64,000 bases of DNA from Gibbula magus (Eukaryota; Mollusca; Gastropoda; Trochida; Trochidae). Every line of letters starts with the position of its first letter. Positions within the stretch are counted from its first letter, which is position 1. The stretch is from contig OW388304.1 of NCBI GenBank assembly GCA_936450465.1, positions 15,357,061-15,421,060 on the forward strand. The letters run 5' to 3'. This document shows positions 37,501 to 50,047 of the stretch, piece by piece. The translations under genes were made by a program, and so were the position numbers. The notes under the pieces were generated by a model. The model had not been told where the DNA came from. It was given only the letters and a program-made list of their open reading frames with translations, and did no database searches.

Positions 37501-40500
37501 CGAGTCGCATATGTTCTCAAGATTTCAGATAAATAACAATTATTTGTTAAAACAACACAATCATCTCACAAAGGATATGCTTACGTCATAAGCTCCGATA
37601 GACATAAACCTCGGCACGACCATTTCCGCCCGAAAACTGAAGTATGATGGAATGGGAGGTGGTGGTCGCTTAGAATTGCGCCCTGTGCAATATATTCCGC
37701 TCGGAACCTGCAGATAAGAACGCTTTGATGTGAGGATGCAGTTTAACAGATACCTACATGTTTATAAGATAAGCATGTAGATACCATCCTTATATCGAGG
37801 ACTTCGTTGGTATTTCAGTAAAAATTATCACCATTGTGTAAATTGTCTTTGAGACCACAGGAAAACTGTAATTAAAGTTATAGATGCCCATTAATTCCGG
37901 AGACTGTATATAAGATAGAGATGCAATTATAAAACTCATAGAATCGTTTATACATTAAATGTACGATATAGATTTAAAAAGTACAACAGTTCATTTGATT
38001 GAACTACACAAGATTCTATTTAGTTTTCAATATACGGCGGACAGGACTTCGTATGAAGACAATCGAAACTTGTTCAATAAATAAAGACTAAAAACAATAC
38101 ATAATTGTTTGGGCTCCGAGTCTCGTGGTTCTTATCTTGCTTTGGTCAATAGAACAATGGAATAATGCAATGTTAAACTATTGTCCAAAGTGTTGCGTTT
38201 GTGAGGACATTAACGACAAACAAACCGATAGAGTAATATCAGATGAGTATATGCCATTCCTATACCTATCGGCATCACGTGTATACAACTTTATCCCAAT
38301 CAATACCTTACCATCATCAGAACAACCACTCGAACATCATTAATGAAAAACATATTTGTTAAATGGTTAATATCATTTCTTCTGGACACCTAGTCTAACA
38401 CTTAGACTCTGAAAAAAATATTGAAAAAAATATTGAAAAGGAGCCCTTTTATGAAAATTCCATTTCTTACAGTCTCCTTTTCAATATTAAAAAATGGTGA
38501 TATTTTCAGAATAAATACTTTTTTCAGAGTCATAGTGTAAGACTACTGGACACCATGCAGTTTACATTTGTAATATATTTCAATTGCAGTACGCGTATAT
38601 ATTGACTGTGTTTAGTCGACGCTCACAGAGTTTAAAGGATTAAATCCGACCGTAAGTGCATGACGCCCATATGAAGTGATGACAGTACCTGGAAGATGGT
38701 GTAGTCCTGTATGAACTCTTGGAAGTACAGGAAGTCGTATTGTTCGTGAGACTCGAAGCTGTCCGCGCCGCTCCCCACCTTCCGGTGTATGGTGTTCCTT
38801 AAGGGCACCATCACAGCACCAGAGGGACTAGCCCACCCGGAACTAGCGTCTGTAAGTGAGTGGTCGGATCAAGAATTAAATATTAACTGCCACTTATTGA
38901 GTTATCAAACAGTCTGGCCACGTTTTTTGTAGAATACTTCCTGTGCCAAGGTCAAGGCCACAAGGTAAATTATTATGAAAGGTCTCATCATAATCGACAC
39001 ACATGCAAAGTATCAAAAGCTTATCATAAACCAATGAAAAGTTATGGCCAAAGGTTTTCAAACAAACGGACAGACAGACGGATAGGCGCGATTCGATGAC
39101 ATAAAAAAAACCAACAGAAAACAATAGCTACAAATTGATGTTAATACGATGACCTTCACGCGTCTGAAACTGATGAGTGCATGAATGAAAGTAGAGTAAA
39201 TTCGTAACCCATTATATACTCAGTGTATGAGGTTGGATGGTGAAGAGGTAAACAGCTGGTTTGAAAACTTTTAAAACAATTTGAATAATTAAGAGCATGC
39301 CTGTACCCTGTACCATCAAGGAACCTATAGGGAGATAGAATCTATCTATAACGTCAGTAGGAAAACAGATGAGACAATAGTAGAACCAATTGACAGTTGA
39401 TAACTAATGTCTAAAAGTAAAACATTATATGAAGCTTTTTATAGAGTCTTTACCATCGAGGACCCACCATATAAGTAATTAACCTATTGCGTGATTTGCG
39501 TGTACATGTATACGAAAACAAAACAGCTAATTATAGGTTATCTGGTTGACAGTTGATAAGATTGGGAAACTATTAAATTAACTGTGAAGAAAATATGACA
39601 TTTAAATAAAACTTATTTTATTTGGTTGCTATATCTAGGCAACATGGATGTTATGATATAGGCAACATGTATGTTATGATATTTACTTTTCATAATGCAT
39701 CTAATTAGAGACAATTAATCTTTGTGAAGAACCTTTTTTTCAAATATCAGACCAATCAGTCATAAGAAGATATAATTATATTTATGAAACGTCCCATTCA
39801 TTCATCCATTCATTCATTACTGCCCCAACCCAGTCTTATAGTACAAGACTCCCAGTGTTCATTCATAACTGAAATAGCTGCCAGGAGTTATTTCCGATGT
39901 CTATTTCAGAAGGGATTTACTTCCGCTTAATTGCTCCCTGTTCATTGACAAAGCACTCGTGCATGTGGTCAGTTTCTAGTGACCTCTGACCCCTAAATTT
40001 GGTTCGGATTCTACAATAGCTGACTAGTAGCACAGATATCAGCTGGGGTGCTGCCAAGTCGTAATATCGACCAAAAGGTAAGTTTTTTAAAATCGTAATT
40101 TAATTTTTTTTAGTTAAGTTTGTTATACATGGCTACGTTGTTACTGATTATTTGAAATGTATGTGTGCAATCCTATTACTAAACCATGTGTGAGATACAC
40201 AGCATCGAACGAGGTTTTAATGAAATCACTTTAACACATCATGATATTTAAATAATTAAAACTTTAATTGTAATCTATATATGTATACATGTACTTGCAC
40301 TTGTGAATTATGTTGTAATTATTTCTAAACTTTGGGTTTTGATAGCCTTTGATAAAGCTTTGTTCTGCGTTTGAATAAAATTGACAATTAGTCCTCACAC
40401 ATATGTTGTTGTACAGCATGTCATCCATTATTTTGGTGATATCCAAGAGTCAACTCTTTATCGAGTGTCATTACGTCTCAGAAAGAACTAGGGAATGTAT

Positions 40501-43500
40501 ACGTCTAAAGGGATGTCAAGTAATAAGAACGTTTTCGTCATTTTTACACAAGTGTGCCCCGTTGGTGTCTCCGATAACATTAACACACTTAAAAAAACCA
40601 TTGAGTATTTTTCATGATATGTTATTTGGCTTTAATACATGCCGAGAGACCAATGATAAAAAAAATTCACTTGACGACTTGTATCAAATCAAAGTCGAGA
40701 AACATGTGCAGAAACCGAAATTACACGTTCTTTATATATGCACAGTAGTTTTAGTAGACCTATAAATAAATAATACCAACCCACGTCTGTCTTTTTGTTT
40801 GTTAAAGGTACTTATCCGAAATTACGTTAGAACAATTGGCGCGCGACATATTGTCCGGTTTTCGATCATAAATCTTTATCGAGTGTCATTACGTCTCAGA
40901 AAGAACTAGGGAATGTATACGTCTAAAGGGATGTCAAGTAATAAGAACGTTTTCGTCATTTTTACACAAGTGTGCCCCGTTGGTGTCTCCGATAACATTA
41001 ACACACTTAAAAAAACCATTGAGTATTTTTCATGATATGTTATTTGGCTTTAATACATGCCGAGAGACCAATGATAAAAAAAATTCACTTGACGACTTGT
41101 ATCAAATCAAAGTCGAGAAACATGTGCAGAAACCGAAATTACACGTTCTTTATATATGCACAGTAGTTTTAGTAGACCTATAAATAAATAATACCAACCC
41201 ACGTCTGTCTTTTTGTTTGTTAAAGGTACTTATCCGAAATTACGTTAGAACAATTGGCGCGCGACATATTGTCCGGTTTTCGATCATAAATCGCGACCTT
41301 TATTTTGACATAATACGGAGTGAAATAGCATCGAATTGATAAATTTCAGCAACAGTCACTGCTTCTCGATAAAATAACACCATGTATAACGTTTATCATA
41401 ACGTGATTTTAACAGCATACTCAATGTCTCTCCGAGATGAAGAAATGCTTTTGAAAATGTACACGGTTATAATGTTTAAACAAATGGTAGAAGAGGCCTA
41501 GGAAACATATTGTATCAATGGTAAAATAATTTTATTACCAATAACTTACAACTTGTACCTCAGAACCTCATAACAACGGACAGAGACGTTACCTGAGAAA
41601 TAGAAGTTGATCTTGACAGTTTGTTGAGTGCGGTTGTCATAGTTACAACTCTCCCAGTATAAGGCGGATATGTTCCTGACCTTGGCTGTTCCCATGTACT
41701 TCTCTCTGTACTGTGTACCGAACATCAGGGCCCTGTGTACCCCCATCACCTGGTCTGAAACACACAGAAACCTTCTAGTTGTATCCTATGTACTAAGGAA
41801 AGTGTTAGCTCAATAAAATGTTCCCCTGCTGACAGAAAGAACAGGTTTCATCAAATATATATCAACATTGTTATGCATTTTCGTTTTGGAGGATAGATTA
41901 TGTGAAGGTCAATGCAACAATAACGATGTCACTAGAAGAACATCTACCCTCTTTAGTTAGTGGTAGTAAGTTAAATGGGATAGCCATTGTTATGCTAATT
42001 AGAACTTATTCGCTAGACATTTCAGAAAGAAGAATTCACTCGAACGTATACATCTGTATATTTCGAGTCATGAAAACGATAACGCATATGTTCCTGATTG
42101 GGATTTTCCGGAAACGCCGTCACATATCAATAACCACATGAATTGTTTGGGTAACATTGTATCACATGAGAATGACACATGTCTCCTGCAGTAAGTCCTG
42201 CCTAAATATACAACAATACACTTTTGCATTATGTCGTTCATCTTCTCAATTGTTTACCTTCAATGTATGTTCCAACTATATTTCTAATGTCTTACCATAA
42301 GTGACGTTCATTCTTCTGAACGGTAGGACAAACGTGTCTTGTGATGACAGCTTTGTGATCTGGCACGTGTTGTCTGTAACACAAGGAGGCTTTCAATGTA
42401 AAAGAACGTGTGAAACAAATACATGTATACACTTGGAAATTAAATATAATTAAGGAATACCCTAGTTTGTAAACTGAAAGTGGTGCTCTGAGATTGTTAG
42501 GATTGTTAAATTGAATGTTTTTATCACTCCAGACATAGTACTTGGTTATTTAACGACTCATTCATTGACATAAAATCCATCATATACAAACTTTATGAAA
42601 ATATGAGGGAAAATGTGACGGTACTAAATTTGTACTTAAAAACTTATGTCCTTGGAGAGAAACTACACTTCAAACTTTAGAATTGATTTATTGGAAACAA
42701 CATTTTTGATACAATGTTGACATTTACGCATCAAAACATCTTTATCATGCATATTTATTTATCATGATAAGAACCCAGTGAGACACTTTTTTAAAATTTC
42801 TTATCGATAATTGAGAAAATGCCTACAACCATATGAATAATTTGAGATTATTTGAGTTCAATCTGTTTATAACACTTCTTCTCGCTCAGATAAGCGAATA
42901 TCGTAAATAGTGACGGTCACCGTATTTGTTCATTAAAACAAGTTTATTGACATTGACATTTTCATGATTTTGAGAGTTTGAAGGTGCATCTACTGCCTTT
43001 ACAGTAAAGTGCAATCAATTCACTTGAAAGACTGACACTAATCACATTACTGCAACAAATATTAACTTCATTTCCACTGTAATGGAACTTGGATTTTGAC
43101 ACCAAAATACCAAATTATTGTAGAAGTCGTTGTGCAAAAGACAGTGAACCGTTATTTGAGTGACCTTTCGTTTCAACACTGATATATGATTGTTCTACCT
43201 AAAATCACTAACTGTTTTGCTGACACATCAGAACGATTTTGCTGTTAAAAAAATTGGGTGTTGCTTAATTAATTTCCAAATGTATACATCTCAGTTTTGA
43301 TGTATACATATCCCTGTATCTAATTGTTGACATAAATCAGGAACACATGATTTTTAACACTGCGTATCCAAATTTGCAGTACAGCTACTTGACGTCATGT
43401 GATTGTCACGTGACGGCATAACATTTAAACGAAAATTTGCATTTGGTTATAATTGAGGAAACATTGTGTGCACTCTTAAGTTCTTAATTAATTCCTCGGT

Positions 43501-43649
43501 AATGCCCGGAAAAATCTTTCGAATAAATGTACACAGTAAACTATATCCTTACCGAGGCTGGACACACTGAGGTGTACATCTGTAGATAAGAGGATTTTAA
43601 AGCAAATTGATCCGACTAATTAATATGTATATGTATTAATCGTCTCTAA

Positions 43650-43726
<77 letters not shown>

Positions 43727-46411
43727 CATAGTCTCCTATCATGTAACGTAATGATGGGATATAAGAATGGTTCAGTGTTCACCCTGTATGGTGATGTACT
43801 CGTCTGTCGTGTAGTCAGATATGAAGAGGACAGTTTTCCCTGGGTCGTAGAGCCCCGTCATCCTCGAGGCAGCCCTGTTGCCCGGCCCGTCGTAGTACTC
43901 CTCGATATACACCCACTTCTCCTGCTCCAAGATCTTCCACTCCATCCGCGCTGTGTACGTGTTGTTTATTATGGGCAGGGCGCTGGCTGGGGGCAGCAAC
44001 AACACAACACATACCATTTGAAACTTTAGTTAATGACACAATAGTAGAATCATTCTCGTTGACTGGGTAGTGGGCATGAGAATTATATGAATTATGAATA
44101 CATCTTCAATTTTTTAGGGAGGTCACTCAATGATCGTTTGGGCATGTCTGTGATGGAAAAATGATATATAGACAAATAGATTTGTAACTGAAGCTTGTGC
44201 TAGTGTTAGTGTAGACATTAGCGGTTGTTATCTGGAAATGGACATAAGAGAAATTCTATTTTTCTTTCCATTATATATCCAAGAAAAAGGGGGTTGCAAA
44301 TACGATCCTAATTTAAATATCTACGAAAACAATTTCAAATGGAGACATGAAGTGGCAAAATAAAAAAGAAAAAGTAAAAAAATCCCTGGTATGATAGCGT
44401 CACTTTCATTTTCACTGAGTGATGATACCCTACAGATTGACTGTCTTCGAGTGATCAAGTAAATCAAGAAATTGTTAGTCACAAAGCGTTTATTGTACAA
44501 GACAGGCGCGACAATAGTTTACTCTGCAGCAATGTTTATTAGAGACAGGCATATACTATGAAAATAAACACAAAGGATATGATATTGGTTTAGAACAATA
44601 TTAAATGTAAAATATAAGTAGTAAGTAAGACGGTCATCTTCACGAATGGAATTTGTAGTTGGCATGACTTCTACAATGTTCATGACAACAGTGTGATTAT
44701 CCCTATTACAAGGCTTAATCTTTACTTCTATGAAAAAGTCATCTGTATGTAGTTATTCATAATTAATAATTCAATATCGTTTGTCGTTGGAAATTAATAT
44801 CAAATTCCAACGTCGATTGTCACTTCATTTCAATTGATTTGAACTTAACTAAAACTTCAAATATGAAGATAATTTTGTGGATATACACGACTTCTTTATT
44901 CCAGATAGGCATCTAGAATGTCACTCAAAGAGTTAAACTAAAACGTATTATAGTCTATGAAAACCCATGATTTTGTTATGATTCATATAAAATAGAGGGT
45001 TTTCAACACATTATATTGTAGAGAAACCTGAAGAAAATACGAAAATAGTTGTAAGTGGGAATGGAGTAAAGAAGGTAGACTAAAATTATTATTTTTATAA
45101 TTACTGTTCCTTTACCCTCATGATTACATTTTCAGTTGTGTATTCAGTTGGGGCTGGCTCATTGAAGGATCTAGACCGTATTAAAATGTGTTTACACAAT
45201 CATGGGTAGGACTATAAAGGAGGCTATAACCACATCCATTTCTTCAGATCCACATGTTTGGTGGACAATGTATTTTTGGGCTTTAGCAAAAATGATGCTA
45301 AATCCTACACACGTAGACGTTATCGTGTTTCAGGTTTAGGTGAAGACACGGTAAACTTATATAAATGCAACATCATTGTATTGTATTGTATTGTATTGTA
45401 TTATTATTGTGTTGATGTATCAACAGTTTTCGCTTTCACACTGAGATGTCTTGATCAGTATACCAACATGTATGTATAACAAAATCTATAATCTCTAAAT
45501 GGTCTCATCTATAATATCAACAAACCTTCTATATTACAATCAATTACATATAACTGACAGTTTGAGTATTTTTGTTGACATATACTTAAATATTTATTAA
45601 TATGTTACACATATATTAAGCATCTATAACATCAATCGAACCATAAATATTGCATCAATTGAACACAATATAACTGAAAATTGAGGCACTTTCTAATGTT
45701 CCATGTTTTAATGTTCCATACATATATTAAGAAGTTTGTATTTTGGTATAGGACCTTATCTTACATGAATTGTATCAAATCAAAATTGTTTAAAATGTAA
45801 ACTTTGTCAGGTAATAAACTTAGGCTCGTGTCAACACTGCGAATCATCATTATGATACTGACTTATCTATTGACGATTACAGAGCAGGTAAATGTTATTA
45901 GTCTCACCTGAATCGTTGACATTTAGAGTACATATCGATGTGTCGAGTTGACCGGAAGCTATCTGTATTACCCACAATTGGTTTAGAATCAGGAGGGAAG
46001 TTATTAAACCATCTGCAAAATATGCATGGCTAACGTTATCTTATCATTTAAAATCTTAATCAGTATATGCATGGATTGTCTTATCGTCTAACACCACCAA
46101 AATCATTAAATGCTTACTAACCTATACAACCTACATTGATGTACTCAAGTTTTAATTTACATACGTAACAAATACCGTATAACTAACGTTACTGTTCCAA
46201 CAACATACATGAATACGGATTATTAACAATTATACACATTATCAAAGATAACTCTTTTTTTCGTACGAGAAAATATATTACACTTACCACTTTAGACCCA
46301 TATAAAAAGACGTTTATCATATACGTGTAATACAATATGATTATATGTGTTAAAGTGTGTAAATATAATCTTTTGACATTGAAACTTACATGTGGGTATC
46401 ACAGCCGCCAT
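28539..46411 (-). CDS. Type I membrane protein, LolA-like-domain family, 705 aa, 17 coding exons
   Basis: Exons in gene order: 46411-46390, 46012-45908, 43986-43783, 42373-42296, 41754-41593, 38849-38689, 37707-37585, 37242-37131, 36006-35846, 35366-35265, 34847-34773, 34266-34143, 33068-32962, 32432-32247, 31576-31354, 29377-29345 and 28678-28539 (TGA). Total 2,118 nt, with every junction GT/AG and in phase. MAAVIPT plus GLITSLLILNQLWVIQIASG is a signal peptide split by intron 1. The ectodomain (about 28-655) has EEYYDGPGNRA near its start, IYCTGRNSKRPPPP in the middle, and a repeated beta-rich layout. N-glycosylation sites include NNT, NVT, NIS, NRT, NKT, NTT and NGT. Exon 15 encodes a Thr/Pro-rich stalk. 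Residues about 662-685 (SVAGIAIGMTLIGLILGA onward) span the membrane, followed by a 20-residue cytoplasmic tail RLRSRSYDMKEHLTMGSLGQ. From memory, the motifs match uncharacterised metazoan 'LolA-like domain-containing' proteins. Ligand and role are unknown. The gene model is firmer than the name. Confidence 0.85.
29345..29377 (-). other. 33-nt microexon of the LolA-like gene
   Basis: An 11-codon exon between TTCTGTTCCAG and GAG|GTAGGT encodes LTSVQPGWQG with split codons at both ends. It links the Thr/Pro stalk to the membrane segment. Skipping it would keep the frame. Confidence 0.8.
29517..29608. repeat. Dispersed repeat shared with 6170-6250
   Basis: Both copies share AAAACAATGGTC(C/T)GACG, ATGACGTC, TCTTCA/CTTCA, AGCGGCCGC and CAACATGAAAA in the same order and orientation. 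Family not recognised. This copy lies in an intron of the LolA-like gene, next to the foldback at 29.66 kb. Confidence 0.65.
29660..29805. repeat. Foldback palindrome about 146 bp
   Basis: Arms carrying GAATAACCAAC and TCTAAATAATGTTCAG face their inverses across CCACTCGCTAAAGCTCGTGG. Few mismatches. In intron 15 of the LolA-like gene. Confidence 0.85.
30095..30165 (+). repeat. Molluscan SINE-like tail ('GTTTAACGCCGC')
   Basis: GTGAGTGAGTAAGTTATTG, TTTAACGCCGCTT and GCAGTATTGCAGCC are the 3' core seen in many molluscan interspersed repeats. A copy in the other orientation is at 59,455-59,546. Confidence 0.6.
30371..30565. repeat. 65-bp tandem repeat, three copies
   Basis: Copies start at 30,371, 30,436 and 30,501 and differ at a few positions. 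Within each unit CAGTGTCC and GGACACTG are inverted, so every copy can fold into a hairpin. In intron 15 of the LolA-like gene. Confidence 0.9.
31674..32123. mobile_element. Longer copy of the CAGTCTGATTAAAATCGAC MITE family
   Basis: AGTCTGATAAAATCGAG at the left and TCGATTTTAATCAGAC at the right are inverted, each next to a FCCGAGGAATAAAAT-type block (GAGGAATAAAATTGC and GCAAATTTTATTCCTC). The inside is about 250 bases longer than at 22.06 kb. No clear target duplication. Immediately to the left (31,625-31,670) is a B-box-like GGTTCAAATCC of a tRNA-derived repeat. In intron 14 of the LolA-like gene. Confidence 0.65.
33563..34083. mobile_element. TIR element about 520 bp (AACTACC-GGCAAAAGAAAGT ends)
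   Basis: AACTACCGGGCAAAAGAAAG at the left is answered in inverse by CTTTCTTTTGCCAGGTAGTT at the right. The left 160 bases recur in inverse at 5,330-5,490. The CAAAAGAAA core is shared with the ends of the 19.3-kb element. In intron 12 of the LolA-like gene. Confidence 0.65.
36100..36160. repeat. Foldback hairpin about 60 bp
   Basis: CGAGTTGATAAAAGT and its near inverse ACTTTTATCAACG enclose TATCCGAGGCTTGCCGAGGATA, itself a hairpin. In intron 8 of the LolA-like gene. Confidence 0.65.
38391..38545. mobile_element. 155-bp MITE with 9-bp target duplication
   Basis: TAGTCTAACACTTAGACTCT and its inverse AGAGTCATAGTGTAAGACTA bound the element. CTGGACACC is duplicated exactly at 38,382-38,390 and 38,546-38,554. 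A nine-base duplication suggests a Mutator-type source. Two relatives lie at 53.9 and 54.3 kb. In intron 6 of the LolA-like gene. Confidence 0.85.
40454..41292. repeat. 418-bp tandem duplication of a dispersed repeat
   Basis: CTTTATCGAGTGTCATTACG through TGTCCGGTTTTCGATCATAAATC occurs at about 40,456-40,873 and 40,874-41,291 with no difference noticed. A frame of 120 codons and a 67-codon copy lie inside, but the related copy at 63.1-63.5 kb does not keep the frame, so no gene is called. In intron 5 of the LolA-like gene. Confidence 0.85.
43654..43725. repeat. (TA)n microsatellite
   Basis: About 35 uninterrupted AT dinucleotides, in intron 3 of the LolA-like gene. Confidence 0.95.
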
Positions 46412-46801
46412 ATTAACCCAGTAAGGTGACTACGTATCTATCAATACGCACCCAGTGAACAGCCGGCAGTATTGTGCAGTACGGGTAAAGTCTAGATGAA
46501 GATAAACTCACACTTATCTCGCTGGAGAGATGGATTGTAATGATCGAGGTAAAACAAATATCACATTCTTTCATACACGATATATGCTATAGAGGAATAA
46601 CACGTTTTGTGAACCATTTTCGGAATATTTTAATTACATTCATTTATTGCCTTAATTGCTCCAAGCCAAGTTAGGTGTATAACAACTTCATGATTGTGGA
46701 ACATTCAAGATAAATCAAGATGTTATTCAAATATCTATATTTTCTCCTAAACTACCGACCAGGTCCTCCAATCAATTGAAGACTGGCATTCAGTTATTGA
46801 A

Positions 46802-46880
<79 letters not shown>

Positions 46881-47013
46881 GCTACTACTACTACTACTAC
46901 TATTACTACAGTGTTAGTGTTCTTTAAAAACCTTATCACTAGTTCCACTACTAATACTACGACTACTGCTATTTCTGATACTACAATTACTACTACTACA
47001 ATTACTCCTACTC

Positions 47014-47059
<46 letters not shown>

Positions 47060-47175
47060 TACTATATTACTACTACTATATTACTACTACTACTATATTA
47101 CTACTACTATATTACTACTACTACTATATTACTTCTACTACAAGTGTACTATTATTACTAGTACTACTGCTACTG
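46802..47175. repeat. (ACT)n trinucleotide repeat
   Basis: Long ACT/TAC runs, first pure then broken. The plus strand gives an open poly-Thr frame, an artefact. It lies about 400 bases before the first exon of the LolA-like gene on the minus strand, between two probable opposite promoters. Confidence 0.95.
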
Positions 47176-47689
47176 CTACTGCTTTTACTACAAATCACTA
47201 ATGTACGACTTATCCATGCTTCTACAACGTTTCTGCTCTAGATCTATTGCTGCCACCGATTATATCAGCACACTGATAGATAACTTCTCCCTGTAGTAAA
47301 CCAAACAGATGTACGGTATACTCCAGCTACCCAGCACCTGAACTGACCATGAAGTACGTACGTAGTGAGGATAAGTTTGTTTACTGTATCGTCTACCTCT
47401 CAGCTCTATCTGTGAATGCTACCGGTGAATGTAAGCTTGTAACATGCAGGGAGCAAGAGGAACGCGTTGTTTAGTCGGGAACCAAATTGTTTCAATGTTT
47501 CGCTTTGATGCGCGAGATCTGATTAAACGCGTAACCTGGTTCCTGTTGAAGAATTACATTTCCCTTCGCCATCCTACAACTGATAGTAACCACTTCAATC
47601 TCCTGAGCATCTGTTTACAGCACTCAGATGCCAGGAAATTGGACGGAACCATTACAGAGCCGACCTGACACCCCTTTAAAAATAATAGA

Positions 47690-48032
47690 TCGCTCAGTAG
47701 TGGTTCAGTTTCAGTTGGTTTTAGATGGGACTAGTTCATTATATAGTTCTTACTTAGAACCCCTTTGAATATAATGGACTGCGCCGAAGCGATTTAGTTA
47801 CAGTTGGTGGATGGCATCGGATGTCGTCTGCCTTGAACTAAGCAGACGAGTTCCGTGTTTAGCTTCCTGAATCTGTATGGAGAGAAAATTGCGATATAGT
47901 TCCATAACACAGCTGGGATTTTGGACCAAGGGTTCCCGGAAGAGTCTAAGTGTAAACAAAGAAGACGTGTTCTTCTTCAAATTGAAACTTGAGTGGAATA
48001 TTTGAAAGTTTAACTATTTGTCTGGAAGAACG
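47690..48032 (+). other. Probable 5' UTR exon of a rightward gene
   Basis: GGAAGAACG|GTAAGTCAG is a strong donor at 48,033. The preceding 300 bases are less AT-rich than the surroundings and contain short upstream ATGs but no long frame. This suggests a non-coding first exon facing away from the LolA-like gene. The matching coding exons would be at or beyond the right edge. The left limit is not fixed. Confidence 0.35.
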
Positions 48033-50024
48033 GTAAGTCAGTGTATTAGTTACTTTCCATGTTCGACTGAGATTTTTATTTTTAGCTCTCTTCATCGTTC
48101 AGAAATTTCTGTCGACGTCTGCCTCCGTCTCGAACTGTATATGACACTAACATATTTTGTAAAAATGATGATACATATATAATTGCAGTAAACATAATGA
48201 TTTAACATGTTGGGGTGTGAACTTTTATCTTCCTTTCGTAGTTGCTTGAAACACATCTCGAATTGTATCTAAATAATTATATAACTGTTGATACATTTAA
48301 TGGCTGTGAAGAAATCCACTGATAAAATTTAGGTTCTTTTTATGTTTATGTTTTACGTTCACGTTAGATAACCTACCATTGTTTACATAATGAAACATAT
48401 ATATGAAAGTGCTATAACTAGTTAGTGTTTGGTTTGGCTGTGCCTTTGAATTGTATATGTGGTTATCATTTATCATTAAAAGCATACTTGATTAAATTTG
48501 GAATACATTTATACTTAAAATAGGTGATATGTTATTTGCTCCAATACACTACACATATAAGATGCAAGAACAGTAAGCCTATAAACTTTTAGCAAGTCTG
48601 AAAATGAACAGATCTCAGATTATTTTTGAATTCGGAGAAATGTCCCCAAACAAATTCACAGTACGGGGGACTAAGATTTAGTTTATGTATACAAAATGTA
48701 TGTGTCAAATGTAGATATACTGTATATCTAATATAAATGCGTGTGTATGCATTATAACACTATACATATATATTACAGCTGTGGTACGCTGACCCATATA
48801 CAAATGCATAGTTCGTCAATATTCCATACACAATGTGCATACGTAATTTTACAATACAGTTATAGTACATACGATCCCTTTGCCGAACACATGCTTCTCT
48901 TAGTCCAATATGCCTCTTGATATATCCAAGGCAATCAATTTGAAATAAAAGTTGAAATATTAATGAATCTTAATCAACGTATCTATATACTAAGCTATGA
49001 CAAAATTCCACTTTCCTAATGTTTTTTTGGACAACAATCAATTTGATCTATGAAATCCTTATGAATAATAAGTAATGGCAAATGTAATTCAATTGTATAT
49101 GATTGAACACGCCTTGTTTTAAGGCAATCATGCCGATTATGTAGAGCTAAATGATCTTCTATTAAATAAATAGTTTTTATTGAAATCGTATAATGGAATT
49201 AAGATAATGTGATTATTGAGTGTCAGCAATACCAAGAAACCGACCCGTGTATGCGTACATACGGAGAAATCATTACAAGCTAGAACGCAATTGATCATGA
49301 TATCTTGTTATCAAATCAGCTTGTCAATCTTGACAGAAGTCACACGACTCACTTGGGAACGTATTGAAATACATTACATTCATATATTTATATTTATTTT
49401 ATCAATTTAAAGGTGGGTAGGCTTATTTAATATCCCCATATTTGGAGTTACAAATTGAGACATTCAATAATACGTTACATTATTTTCATGAATGATAATA
49501 GAATGAATGAAGGGATTCGCATTTCCCAAATTAACGATTTTTAAAACATAACTTTTGAATGGCATTGGCATGAGAGAAAAAAATTAGACTCTACATATCA
49601 TCCTAGACGTACATACAAGGCGAAAAGGTGGTATGTTTACCTGTTCTTTATTCTTTTCATACATGTAAAATGGAGATGTTGTAAATCTTCAATAACATTT
49701 AACAGAGCTAAAATGAACCAATTGCAAGCAAACTTCGCACCAAGACATAACAGATTACTCAGAATAGTTAATAGCATATCAGTGAAGTACCAATTCATAA
49801 TTCCCTTTTGGAGTGGCCAGAACCAGAACCGTGTTATGGTTTAAGGGGCTGCAATCAAAGAGGAGATAACTCCTCTCCTTCGTTCGCGAAGAGCCCCACT
49901 TCTAACTTCAGACTGTTCAATGGAATCCTATTACTTCACATGAAACCAGAATGTATTACCTTCTCGAGTGTGAGTGATGAACTAGTACTTATCTCAAGGT
50001 CTACCATGTTTTATCTGATGATGC
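48033..50024. other. AT-rich stretch, nothing coding recognised
   Basis: Frames here (for example 49,216-49,410) have no splice context and no family resemblance. A GGAGATAACTCC motif near 49,860 belongs to a dispersed molluscan repeat. Confidence 0.45.
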
Positions 50025-50047
50025 TATGTAGGATATTACATAAATGT

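Noticed and set aside
40403..41183. 120- and 67-codon frames in the tandem pair
   Set aside because: They are copies of a dispersed repeat whose third copy at 63 kb does not keep the frame.
46776..47201. Poly-Thr open frame of 141 codons
   Set aside because: Translation of (ACT)n. No splice or start context.
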